From: Leptothermofonsia sp049200465
Lineage (GTDB): Bacteria; Cyanobacteriota; Cyanobacteriia; Leptolyngbyales; Leptolyngbyaceae
DNA length: 64,000 nt
Direction of reading: 5' to 3'
Assembly (NCBI RefSeq): GCF_049200465.1
Contig: NZ_CP120836.1
Span: forward strand, 4,278,001 to 4,342,000
Under the pieces are notes generated by a model. It ran no database searches. It saw only the letters and a list, made by a program, of their open reading frames with translations, and had not been told where the DNA came from. This document shows positions 43,550-51,967 of the stretch, piece after piece (positions within the stretch are counted from its first letter, which is position 1; each line of letters starts with the position of its first letter). Position numbers and translations under genes: made by a program.

Positions 43550-44152
43550 GTGCCTTACTCAGTTCGTCCATACTTTAGAAGTATTCGGCGTCGTTCCCCC
43601 AGACGAGGGCGATCAATTGGTGTTTTGCTTCTTCTCCTTCTTCTTTGGAGCATTTGTTTGGGCTGGGGGCTTTCCCTCGCAACTGAGCCGCGTGCAGTCA
43701 GTCCTGTTGCCCAGGGAACGGCCCCTTCCAATCCCGCTGAAGCTTCCCCTGCGATTGGTACCGTTGATGCTGTTCCTGATCGCCTCAAGCTGGGGCAATC
43801 CATTTACCTGGAAAACTGCGCGACCTGCCATGTGGGACTCCCCCCTGCTGTTATGCCTACAGAAACCTGGCGGCAACTCCTGCAAGACCCAGAACATTAT
43901 GGAGTCAACCTAAAACCCCTCAGTGGTCCATATTTGCTAGTGGTATGGGAATACATCCGCTACTTTTCTCGTCCCCAATCCGCAGAAGAAGAAGTTCCCT
44001 ATCGCATTTATCAATCCAAATACTTTAAAATTCTCCATCCTAGAGTCAAGCTCCCGTCAAAACCTGGGCTTTCAACCTGTATCTCCTGTCACCCTGGTGC
44101 CGACAAGTATGACTTTCGCACCCTCAGTAGTGAGTGGCAAAACGCACCGTAA
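43550..44152 (+). CDS. Diheme cytochrome c, membrane-anchored or secreted
   Basis: A 200-residue protein from a GTG start. A very basic N-terminus (RRRSPRRGR) and a hydrophobic helix (GVLLLLLLLWSICLGWG, about 24-40) form a signal anchor. Two haem c motifs follow: CATCH at residues 90-94 and CISCH at 177-181. The spacing, the intervening WRQLLQDPEHYGVNL and the C-terminal GADKYDFRTLSSEW fit the diheme cytochrome c family (DHC) known in cyanobacteria. It would act in the periplasm or thylakoid lumen as an electron carrier; the partner is unknown. It lies upstream of secA on the same strand. Confidence 0.88.
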   Translation: MPYSVRPYFRSIRRRSPRRGRSIGVLLLLLLLWSICLGWGLSLATEPRAVSPVAQGTAPSNPAEASPAIGTVDAVPDRLKLGQSIYLENCATCHVGLPPAVMPTETWRQLLQDPEHYGVNLKPLSGPYLLVVWEYIRYFSRPQSAEEEVPYRIYQSKYFKILHPRVKLPSKPGLSTCISCHPGADKYDFRTLSSEWQNAP

Positions 44153-44304
44153 TCCTACATTTTTCATCCTTTCTCCTTCGCCGGTCACTTTGAACCAGAG
44201 TGATAGGATGAAGAGTGTAAGCTGCTCCTGCTTCGGGTTTGCTAAAGGCATCCGAAAGGTGCCACAACCTCATTCAAGCTTTTTGGAATTTACTATCTCC
44301 TGCC

Positions 44305-47136
44305 ATGTTGAAGACTTTGCTGGGCGACCCCAATGCACGAAAACTTAAGCGATATCAGCCAATTGTGACTGAAATTGCTCTACTTGAAGACGAGATCAAA
44401 GCGCTGCCTGATCAGGAGCTACAGGGCAAAACTGCCGAATTTAAGCAGCGTCTTGAAAAGGGAGAATTCCTGGATGACCTTCTACCAGAAGCCTTTGCGG
44501 TTGTGAGAGAGGCTGCTCGTCGTGTCCTGAATATGCGCCACTTTGATGTACAAATTCTGGGCGGGATAATTCTACACGATAACGAAGGTGGACGAATCAA
44601 AGGGCATATTGCCGAAATGAAGACCGGGGAAGGAAAGACCCTGGTTTCCACCCTGCCTGCCTATTTAAATGCGCTTACCGGGAAGGGAGTACACATCGTC
44701 ACTGTCAACGATTATCTGGCCCGTCGAGATGCGGAGTGGATGGGGCAGGTTCACCGTTTTCTGGGATTAAGCGTAGGGCTGATTCAGCAGAGTATGAGTC
44801 AGGTTGAACGGCAACGCAATTATAGTTGCGACATTACCTATGCTACCAACAGCGAACTGGGCTTTGATTACCTGCGCGATAACATGGCAACCTCGATGGC
44901 AGATGTGGTGCAGCGTCCCTTCCACTACTGCATCATTGACGAGGTAGACTCTGTTCTGATCGATGAAGCCCGTACCCCGTTGATTATTTCTGGACAAGTT
45001 GAGCGTCCCAGTGAAAAGTACATCCGGGCAGCAGAAGTGGCGGCTCGTCTGGTACGGAAAGCGAATGAAGAAGACCCCAATGGTCACTATGAAGTGGATG
45101 AAAAGCAGCGCAATATCATCTTGAGTGATGAGGGTTTTATCGAAGCCGAAAAAATGTTAGGGGTAACCGACCTGTTTGATCCTCAGGATCCCTGGGCGCA
45201 TTACATCTTCAACGCCATCAAGGCGAAAGAACTGTTTATTAAAAACGTTAACTATATTGTTCGCAATGGTGAAATCGTGATTGTGGATGAATTCACCGGG
45301 CGAGTGATGCCAGGACGGCGCTGGAGTGACGGTTTGCACCAAGCGATTGAAGCCAAAGAGCGGGTTGAAATTCAACCTGAAACCCAAACTTTGGCCACTA
45401 TTACCTATCAGAATTTCTTTCTGCTGTACCCGAAGCTGGCGGGAATGACGGGTACGGCAAAAACCGAGGAAGCAGAGTTTGGCAAGATTTATAACCTTGA
45501 AGTAACCACGATTCCCACAAACCGACCGAATATTCGAAAAGACTTATCTGATGTAGTTTACAAGACTGAAGAGGCTAAGTGGAAAGCAGTTGCCAATGAG
45601 TGTGCCGAAATGCATGAACAGGGTCGCCCGGTGCTGGTGGGTACAACCAGTGTGGAAAAGTCAGAGTTGCTGTCGCGATTACTGTATGAGCGGGGAGTAC
45701 CCCACAACCTGCTGAATGCCAAACCTGAAAACGTGGAGCGGGAATCTGAAATCATTGCTCAGGCGGGACGGAAAGGTGCGGTCACGATCGCCACCAATAT
45801 GGCTGGCCGCGGAACTGACATTATCCTGGGGGGTAACGCAGACTATATGGCCCGGTTAAAGGTGCGGGAATACTTCATGCCCCGCATTGTGCAACCGGAA
45901 GACGAAGACAGCTTTGGCATCACCGATGTGCCCGGTGCAGAGCATAAACGGAAAGGGGGACAGGGGTTTGTTCCTGGCAAGAAGGTCAAGACCTGGAAGG
46001 CATCACCTCAGATTTACCCAACCGAATTGACAAAAGAAACGGAAAAACTGCTCAAAGCTGCGGTGGATTTTGCCGTTCAAACCTATGGCGAACGTTCCCT
46101 GTCGGAACTGGAAGCAGAAGATCGAGTAGCGATCGCGTCTGAGAAAGCGCCAACGGATGATCCTGTTATTCAAAGACTGCGGGAAGTCTACAATCGCGTT
46201 CGGCAGGAGTACGAGGTTTATACGCAGCGGGAACACGAAGAAGTGGTTCGCTTGGGTGGTCTTCACGTGATTGGAACAGAACGGCACGAATCCCGCCGGA
46301 TTGATAACCAACTGCGGGGCCGCTCTGCCCGCCAGGGAGACCCTGGTACCACCAAGTTCTTTCTCAGTCTGCAAGATAACCTGTTGCGGATTTTTGGAGG
46401 CGATCGGGTGGCTGGCTTAATGAATGCCTTCCGCGTTGAAGAAGACATGCCCATCGAGTCCAGGATGCTGACCCGTTCGCTTGAAGGAGCCCAGAAGAAG
46501 GTCGAAACCTACTACTACGACATTCGGAAGCAAGTGTTTGAGTATGACGAGGTGATGAACAATCAGCGTCGTGCCATTTATGCTGAGCGTCGGCGGGTGC
46601 TGGAAGGACAAGACCTGAAGGAGCAGGTAATTAAATACGCCGAGCAAACGATGGATGACATCGTAGACGCTAAAATTAACGCTGATCTGCCCCCCGAAGA
46701 ATGGGATTTGCAAGGACTCGTCAGCAAGGTGCAGGAGTTTGTTTATCTTCTGTCTGATCTGGAACCCCAGCATCTGGAAGATATGAGCATCACCGAGATC
46801 AAGACCTTCCTGCACGAGCAAGTACGAATTGCCTATGACCTTAAAGAAGCCCAGATTGACCAGATTCAGCCTGGTTTGATGCGGCAAGCAGAACGCTTTT
46901 TCATCCTGCAACGGATTGACACCCTCTGGCGCGAACATCTGCAGCAGATGGATGCGCTTCGGGAGTCAGTTGTCTTACGAGGCTATGGACAGAAAGATCC
47001 TCTTATTGAATACAAGAGCGAAGGTTACGAACTGTTCTTGGAAATGATGACTGAGATTCGCCGCGATGTGGTGTACTCTCTGTTCCAATTCCAGCCTCAA
47101 GTTCAGCCCTCCACGGCGGCAACCTCTGAGGTTTAA
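44305..47136 (+). CDS. secA: Preprotein translocase ATPase SecA
   Basis: About 943 residues from the ATG at 44305 (MLKTLLGDPN), the conserved SecA start; a Met 22 codons upstream is rejected. Walker A is MKTGEGKT, Walker B is CIIDEVDSVLIDEART, the second RecA domain has ATNMAGRGTDIILGG, and the preprotein cross-linking and scaffold domains follow. GGLHVIGTERHESRRIDNQL and GRSARQGDPG are invariant. A cyanobacterium/plastid-type insertion of about 110 residues (EDEDSFGITDVPGAEHKRKG onward) splits the NBD2 region, as usual in this phylum. The C-terminal zinc motif is absent. The leader lacks a Shine-Dalgarno sequence. Confidence 0.97.
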   Translation: MLKTLLGDPNARKLKRYQPIVTEIALLEDEIKALPDQELQGKTAEFKQRLEKGEFLDDLLPEAFAVVREAARRVLNMRHFDVQILGGIILHDNEGGRIKGHIAEMKTGEGKTLVSTLPAYLNALTGKGVHIVTVNDYLARRDAEWMGQVHRFLGLSVGLIQQSMSQVERQRNYSCDITYATNSELGFDYLRDNMATSMADVVQRPFHYCIIDEVDSVLIDEARTPLIISGQVERPSEKYIRAAEVAARLVRKANEEDPNGHYEVDEKQRNIILSDEGFIEAEKMLGVTDLFDPQDPWAHYIFNAIKAKELFIKNVNYIVRNGEIVIVDEFTGRVMPGRRWSDGLHQAIEAKERVEIQPETQTLATITYQNFFLLYPKLAGMTGTAKTEEAEFGKIYNLEVTTIPTNRPNIRKDLSDVVYKTEEAKWKAVANECAEMHEQGRPVLVGTTSVEKSELLSRLLYERGVPHNLLNAKPENVERESEIIAQAGRKGAVTIATNMAGRGTDIILGGNADYMARLKVREYFMPRIVQPEDEDSFGITDVPGAEHKRKGGQGFVPGKKVKTWKASPQIYPTELTKETEKLLKAAVDFAVQTYGERSLSELEAEDRVAIASEKAPTDDPVIQRLREVYNRVRQEYEVYTQREHEEVVRLGGLHVIGTERHESRRIDNQLRGRSARQGDPGTTKFFLSLQDNLLRIFGGDRVAGLMNAFRVEEDMPIESRMLTRSLEGAQKKVETYYYDIRKQVFEYDEVMNNQRRAIYAERRRVLEGQDLKEQVIKYAEQTMDDIVDAKINADLPPEEWDLQGLVSKVQEFVYLLSDLEPQHLEDMSITEIKTFLHEQVRIAYDLKEAQIDQIQPGLMRQAERFFILQRIDTLWREHLQQMDALRESVVLRGYGQKDPLIEYKSEGYELFLEMMTEIRRDVVYSLFQFQPQVQPSTAATSEV

Positions 47137-47174
47137 TGCAGGTAGGCGGAAATCAGTTCAGTCCATGCGTGCGG

Positions 47175-47220
47175 GCGTGGAAACCTGCACCCCGTCCTAA
47201 CCATAATGACTACCGCTATA
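47175..47220 (-). repeat. Family A repeat fragment, copy A5 (truncated)
   Basis: Only the right part of the element is present: GGAAACCTGCACCCCGTCC then TAACCATAATGACTACCGCTATA, identical over its last 30 bases to copy A4. It begins close to the secA stop. The rest of 47137-47423 has no feature. Confidence 0.8.
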
Positions 47221-47423
47221 ACTTTCACTAACTTCTTGGATGTCCGCTAACCGTCAAATCAAATTTGACAAAGTACTAGCAGAAGAATGGTGCCATCCTA
47301 ACCACTGCTTTCAACAGAGGGCAGTGGTATTCCTACTGGAGAACATTATGAAGATATTTTCAAAATCTGAAGAATGCACCAAGCTAACGCCCATTCCCCG
47401 CTATCGCCTCTGCTAGGCTATAT

Positions 47424-48269
47424 ATGCTTTTCTTGAGCCAGTGCATGCACCGATTACTGACAGGTCCTCTAACCATAGAGCACATCCAGGTTCCAATCGC
47501 TGATCTGCCATCTGCCCTCAAAGGAACCCGATTAACCCAGCTCTCAGACTTTCATTTCGATGGATTGCGTCTTTCCGAAAAGCTTCTGGCGCAGGCGATC
47601 TCCGCCAGTAACGCTGCTCAGCCAGACCTGGTGGTTCTGACGGGTGATTTTATAACAGATGAGCCAGATGCTATTTACAATCTGGTGCCATGGCTGCAAA
47701 AGCTGGAAAGTCGCTGTGGAATTTACGCCGTCCTGGGTAACCATGATCATCGTTATCGGCGATCGCGTTTCATCGTCACTCGTGCCCTCGACGATACTGG
47801 GATTCAGGTTCTCTGGAACCAAATTGCCTATCCTCTGGGACCAAACTTCGCCCTGGTAGGGTTGGCAGATTTTTGGTCATCCGAATTTGATCCATCTCTT
47901 GTGATGACCCAGCTAGAAGACACGATTCCTCGCATTGTTCTGTCCCATAACCCCGATAGTGCTGCTTCCCTGCAACGGTGGCGCATCGATCTCCAGCTAT
48001 CAGGACACACCCACGGCGGGCAGATCGCTCTGCCTGGCATCGGCCCCCTATCCTTACCCCTCGCTAAGATTTACAAAAGAATTCCGAAGTCAATCAAACG
48101 GCTTATGCCAGCCATGCGTTCTTACTTTGGAACTGTAAAGCACTGGGAGTGGGTACAGGGGCTTTACTCCACTGCCAACCATCCGCTCTATGTCAATCGA
48201 GGGCTGGGAACTTACCTACCCGGTCGCCTATTTTGCCCCCCAGAAGTCACAGTGATTACATTAGTTTGA
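47424..48269 (+). CDS. Metallophosphoesterase
   Basis: A 281-residue calcineurin-like phosphoesterase of the YkuE/YaeI type. The metal-binding motifs appear in order: TQLSDFHFDG (D-x-H), VVLTGDFITD (GD), AVLGNHDHRYR (GNHD), IVLSHNPDSA (H) and LSGHTHGGQIALPG (GHTH). YVNRGLGTYLPGRLFCPPE is the family's usual ending. Relatives hydrolyse phosphodiesters, including UDP-2,3-diacylglucosamine or unknown lipids. The N-terminus shows no clear signal peptide. The start is uncertain; Met8 is an alternative. Confidence 0.92.
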   Translation: MLFLSQCMHRLLTGPLTIEHIQVPIADLPSALKGTRLTQLSDFHFDGLRLSEKLLAQAISASNAAQPDLVVLTGDFITDEPDAIYNLVPWLQKLESRCGIYAVLGNHDHRYRRSRFIVTRALDDTGIQVLWNQIAYPLGPNFALVGLADFWSSEFDPSLVMTQLEDTIPRIVLSHNPDSAASLQRWRIDLQLSGHTHGGQIALPGIGPLSLPLAKIYKRIPKSIKRLMPAMRSYFGTVKHWEWVQGLYSTANHPLYVNRGLGTYLPGRLFCPPEVTVITLV

Positions 48270-48289
48270 GGACATTACACTGAACTTCT

Positions 48290-48823
48290 TTACATCATCC
48301 GAGATTTCTCTGCTGCCCAGTTGGGAACAGGTGGCGTCAAGCGTGTCGGCGGAGGAACGGGTACCTGCCCAGAATTAATCCCGGTGGTGGAGGGGTAACT
48401 GCTAATGTGCACAAAACTAGGGGTAAATAGAAAAATATGTTCTCCCAGCCGCTCCTGATGTCCATCAATGGCAAAGGCAGCTCCTGCAACAAAATCTACG
48501 CATCGCTGAGCCGTGTCGGGGTCCATCAGGCTCAAATTGAGGATAATGGATTTCCGCTCCCGTAGGGCCATCACAGCCTGTGGCATATCTTCAAAGGTAC
48601 GAGGCTCCATCAAGCACATCTCGGTGTAAGCCATGCGATTTGGCATCCCCACAACATTATTAGCAGGCGCATTCACCGGGGCTGGACGTGGATCGCCAGG
48701 ATAGGCTCCATTTGGTGGTGAATAGAACTCTGGAGGCATGTCCTCTTCGTATTCATACTCATACTCGTCGTCATACCGTTCTCCAAGTCCAATGGCATTC
48801 CACACGCGCTGGAAGATGTTCAT
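48290..48823 (-). CDS. sepF: Cell division protein SepF
   Basis: A 177-residue cytoplasmic protein. The N-terminal amphipathic helix MNIFQRVWNAIGLGE binds membrane, an acidic linker (DDEYEYEYEEDMPPEF) follows, and the SepF domain runs from MCLMEPRTFEDMPQAVMALRE through ILNLSLMDPDTAQRCVDFVAG to EHIFLFTPS. SepF is an FtsZ-ring tether in Gram-positives and cyanobacteria, replacing FtsA. The tyrosine/glutamate-rich linker and the Pro-rich tail are variable. It overlaps nothing, with 20 bases to the converging phosphoesterase stop. Confidence 0.94.
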   Translation of the reverse strand: MNIFQRVWNAIGLGERYDDEYEYEYEEDMPPEFYSPPNGAYPGDPRPAPVNAPANNVVGMPNRMAYTEMCLMEPRTFEDMPQAVMALRERKSIILNLSLMDPDTAQRCVDFVAGAAFAIDGHQERLGEHIFLFTPSFVHISSYPSTTGINSGQVPVPPPTRLTPPVPNWAAEKSRMM

Positions 48824-48861
48824 GACGGCACCGACCCTTACGCTAGTTCATGCGCCCTATT

Positions 48862-50349
48862 TTACAGATTCTCACCAGGCTCAGCAAGCTGCGGCAAATT
48901 AATCATATAGCGGTAACCCGACTCTGGCGTACCTTGAATTTTAATTTGCCCACCATGCATTTCTGCTAGTTGTTGACTGAGCAACAATCCTAGCTTGGAA
49001 TGTGGCGAATTTTCACGATCTCCTTCTAGCTCACCACTGCGCCATTTCTCCGCAGGGTCTTCTTCCACTACTGCGGTCAACCCCAGTCCATCGCTAACCA
49101 GATCGCTATCTAACTCAGATAAGGAAAAACCGCTGTATGGGTCAACATCTGTACTGTTTACATTGGTTATTACCAGCGACGGTTGAGCACAAACCTCAGC
49201 ATAGGGCAAGCCCTCACCTAGCCAGGGATGAGAAACCCAAACTGCAATATTCAGGTTTCTTCCTCGATGGGATACATGCAACCGAACAATGCTTCCCGCA
49301 TTAGAGGACTGAATTACATCAAAAATTAGATGATAGAGAATCTGCCGAATCTTGTCTTTGTCCAATAACCAGATACGGCGACCGGGCTCCACTGATAGGC
49401 GAATCTCCTGCTCACGCCGCTGGGCTGCATGTTCTAGCGTGTTAATGGCTTGCTGACACAACATTTCAATGTCCACCGATGCCAGATTCAGGCCTCGGGG
49501 ACTATCTTTGGGGCTTGATAGTTCTATGATTTCATTGACCAAGGAAAGTAAGTACTGTCCACTATTGTGGATAATGTCCAGGTATTCTTTCTGTTTAGCC
49601 GTTAATGGTCCATAAATTTCGCGAGTTAAAACGCTGGCCATTCCCATAACAGAAGTTAAGGGAGTCCGCAGTTCTTGAGTCAAATGGCTGAGTAATTGAA
49701 TCTTTACCTGGTCAGCAATTACTGGCTGTTCAGATGGATTGAAATCAACTGAATTGAGATCAAAGGGTGGTTCTAACGATGGAATGGGCTTAGCGACGCC
49801 TGCTTGATTACGTTCAAATTCACTCATACTCCAGCGGGCGGTCAGTTCCAAAAACTGAACATCTCGTTCGGTGAAGCGACGGGTGATAACATCCATAACT
49901 GCTAGAGTTCCTACACAGAAACCGTTGGATGTCATTAACGGAACACCAAGATAGGAGCGAATTCCATACTGGTGAGTCAGGCTGCTACTGGCAAAGGCAG
50001 GATGGGTGAGGGTATTTTCGATCGCCAGAGCCTGATGGCTATCCACAACATAGGCACAGAAGGATTCTGATCGTGGAAACTGGCGTGAAGTTGCTAGTTT
50101 ATTCATCAGCCCCAACCTTGATAATCCGACTGCCGACTTGAAGCGCTGGCGGTCCTGTTCCATCAACCCCAAAATGCAGATGGGGGTATCGAGGAAGTGG
50201 GCAGCCGTTTGGGTGGCTTCTTCAAAAACTGGAATACTTTCGGAATCCAGAATGCCGAGTTCCTCCATGACTAACAAGCGTTGTCGCTCGCGCGTTGTCA
50301 CATTCATACTGTCAAGACGGCAAAATAATCTGTTATCCGGGTTGATCAT
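48862..50349 (-). CDS. GAF sensor histidine kinase-like protein, phospho-acceptor lost
   Basis: A 495-residue protein: a GAF domain (about 28-180, FLDTPICILGLMEQDRQRF, SYLGVPLMTSNGFCVGTLAV), a dimerisation helix pair (about 212-280) and a degenerate ATPase domain. Where histidine kinases have SHELRTP this protein has TQELRTPLTSVMG, so residue 225 is Gln where the phospho-accepting His should be. The N-box is HLIFDVIQSS and not NLxxNAxKxT, and no DxGxG motif is seen in its usual place. The helix between them is well conserved (KQKEYLDIIHNSGQYLLSLVNEI). It is probably a signalling pseudokinase that regulates a partner; this is inference. Confidence 0.88.
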   Translation of the reverse strand: MINPDNRLFCRLDSMNVTTRERQRLLVMEELGILDSESIPVFEEATQTAAHFLDTPICILGLMEQDRQRFKSAVGLSRLGLMNKLATSRQFPRSESFCAYVVDSHQALAIENTLTHPAFASSSLTHQYGIRSYLGVPLMTSNGFCVGTLAVMDVITRRFTERDVQFLELTARWSMSEFERNQAGVAKPIPSLEPPFDLNSVDFNPSEQPVIADQVKIQLLSHLTQELRTPLTSVMGMASVLTREIYGPLTAKQKEYLDIIHNSGQYLLSLVNEIIELSSPKDSPRGLNLASVDIEMLCQQAINTLEHAAQRREQEIRLSVEPGRRIWLLDKDKIRQILYHLIFDVIQSSNAGSIVRLHVSHRGRNLNIAVWVSHPWLGEGLPYAEVCAQPSLVITNVNSTDVDPYSGFSLSELDSDLVSDGLGLTAVVEEDPAEKWRSGELEGDRENSPHSKLGLLLSQQLAEMHGGQIKIQGTPESGYRYMINLPQLAEPGENL

Positions 50350-50757
50350 TCTGAGCTGTAACCCCCGTGCGTCCGCGTAGAACCCTTGATATTTTCAAGA
50401 GTTTTTAACTATACACAGCGTTCCCTAACATTCAAGGCAATGAACGTAAAACAGATAGGGGAGATTACGGAATTTTTTAATTCACAGGGTTTGCAAACAA
50501 GGAAGAATACTGAGCTTTCGGGTTCCTGTTGGAAAAGGGCACATAGCCATTGGCTAGTAGCTGTTAGCTCTATTTGTTTTAGCTCTATTTGTTTTAGCTC
50601 TATTTGTTTTAGCTCTATTTGTTAGGGAGGGTGGATGAGTGGATGAGTGATAGGGTAGTTGCTCTTTACTCCTTCACTCCCTTACTTCTTCACTCCCTCA
50701 CTCCCCCTTCTTTCTTCTTCCTTCTTCCTTCTTTTTCTTCCTAACCTCTCCCTCTTT
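50350..50757. other. Intergenic filler region with tandem repeat
   Basis: About 400 bases without a gene. The region holds a 15-bp tandem repeat (separate entry), then purine-rich GGGTGGATGAGTGGATGAG and pyrimidine-rich CTTCACTCCCTTACTTCTTC filler up to the GUN4 stop. Confidence 0.6.
50566..50625. repeat. 15-bp tandem repeat, four units
   Basis: AGCTCTATTTGTTTT occurs three times exactly and once with a changed end (AGCTCTATTTGTTAG). The units are directly adjacent, so it is a minisatellite and not a CRISPR array. Confidence 0.95.
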
Positions 50758-51282
50758 TCAATTCAACTTGGTCCAAACGGGGTGAGCCAGCAGGGAAGCG
50801 ATTACCCGCACGCCCCTGAGCTGATTAGACGAGGGAAGATGTCCTTTGGGGGCCGTCAGGTTCCAGGTAAATTCTTGAGGATAGCGAGTCCAATTATTTC
50901 CAGTTTTCCAACCAATTTTTGACCAAAATTTGTCCCAGTTTTTGCCCACGCCCAACCAAATTTCCCGCTGAACGGAGTAACCGAATTTTCCTTCTGAGTA
51001 GTGAAGCCATAAATCGTTAATGATTTGCAAATCGGACACCGGGAATTGTTCAACTTCCGTGAAATAAAGCCATTTCCGCTGAATCGCTGCGGGTCCAGCT
51101 AACTCACAAAGTTTTTGAAGCGTCACTTGATCGGCTGCCTGAAAGTTTTGTTCAGCAAGCAGTGTTTGTAAAGGGGTGTAATCGATTCCAGCATCGGAAA
51201 TTAGGGAGGTGTTGGTGAAGGCAGTTCTCTGGGATGAGTTACTGGTTGAGTCGCTTAATTGAGTCTGCTGCAAACTGTCCAT
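50758..51282 (-). CDS. GUN4 domain protein
   Basis: About 174 residues from the ATG at 51282 (MDSLQQTQLS); the first Met is four codons upstream. After a variable Ser/Thr-rich N-terminus (about 1-35) comes the GUN4 core: DYTPLQTLLAEQNFQAADQ, LPSSNQLRG near the end, and between them the tetrapyrrole-binding segment WLYFTEVEQFPVSDLQIIN, WLHYSEGKFGYSVQREIW and GWKTGNNWTRYPQEFTWN. GUN4 binds porphyrins and stimulates Mg-chelatase in chlorophyll synthesis. Cyanobacteria hold several GUN4-domain proteins, some fused to kinases. This is a stand-alone form, and which role it has cannot be told. Confidence 0.9.
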   Translation of the reverse strand: MDSLQQTQLSDSTSNSSQRTAFTNTSLISDAGIDYTPLQTLLAEQNFQAADQVTLQKLCELAGPAAIQRKWLYFTEVEQFPVSDLQIINDLWLHYSEGKFGYSVQREIWLGVGKNWDKFWSKIGWKTGNNWTRYPQEFTWNLTAPKGHLPSSNQLRGVRVIASLLAHPVWTKLN

Positions 51283-51379
51283 GAATAAAACCAATTGAAA
51301 TAAAGGGAAGCACGAAAGGGGGTTTTAATAAATTCTGGTACTTTCCAAATTGCTTGACTGATATTGAGTCTAACAATGT

Positions 51380-51889
51380 TTACTGGTGGTTATAGCTAAG
51401 GATTCGGTTGACGATCGCCGAAGTCGAGCTAGGCACCTCAACCTGGATGAATTCAATACGACCGCCGTAAGCTTTAACAGCAGGTGCTTCCGGCAGAGTG
51501 GCGATGGTGTAATCTCCTCCCTTGACATAGATGTCTGGTTGGAGAGCTTCGATCAACCGATCAGCGGTTGGTTCTGCAAAAATAATGACTCCATCAACTG
51601 ATTTGAGGGCCGCCAGCACTTCAGCTCTTTGCAGTTCTGGCACGATAGGTCGGGTGGGAAGTCCTGAAGCCTGTGGTTTGATTGCTCTCACAGATTGGTC
51701 ACTGTTTAGACCCACGACCAAGGCTCGTCCCAGATTTCTGGCGGCTTGTAAATACCGTACATGACCAGCGTGCAGAAGGTCAAAACAACCGTTGGTGAGG
51801 ATGAGGGGTCGCCACTTTTGAGGATGAGCTGCGATCGCCCACTTCAGTTCGTTTAACGTGTAAAGACCAGGAATCATTTTATCGACCAT
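51380..51889 (-). CDS. RfaE/HldE-type nucleotidyltransferase
   Basis: A 169-residue single-domain cytidylyltransferase-like protein. TNGCFDLLHAGHVRYLQ holds the HxGH nucleotide site, followed by GLNSDQSVRAIK, PIVPELQRAEVLAALKSVDGV and YVKGGDYTIATLPE. This matches the C-terminal half of HldE (D-beta-D-heptose 1-phosphate adenylyltransferase) in stand-alone form, in which the kinase half is a separate gene or absent. The sugar could be a heptose or glycerol derivative for surface polysaccharide. It stands with the KDPG aldolase-like gene in divergent orientation. Confidence 0.88.
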   Translation of the reverse strand: MVDKMIPGLYTLNELKWAIAAHPQKWRPLILTNGCFDLLHAGHVRYLQAARNLGRALVVGLNSDQSVRAIKPQASGLPTRPIVPELQRAEVLAALKSVDGVIIFAEPTADRLIEALQPDIYVKGGDYTIATLPEAPAVKAYGGRIEFIQVEVPSSTSAIVNRILSYNHQ

Positions 51890-51967
51890 TAGTCATCTTC
51901 CAGTTTATTTATCGAGCCACTTAGTATCCTTACTGAATATCTGCAAACCAGGAAGAACTTTCATTCT

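Noticed and set aside
50386..50625. 79-codon ORF ending in ISICFSSICFS repeats
   Set aside because: The repeats simply translate the 15-bp minisatellite; no coding signature.
50566..50625. Possible CRISPR array
   Set aside because: Units are directly adjacent, without spacers, and only 15 bp long; no cas gene in the window.
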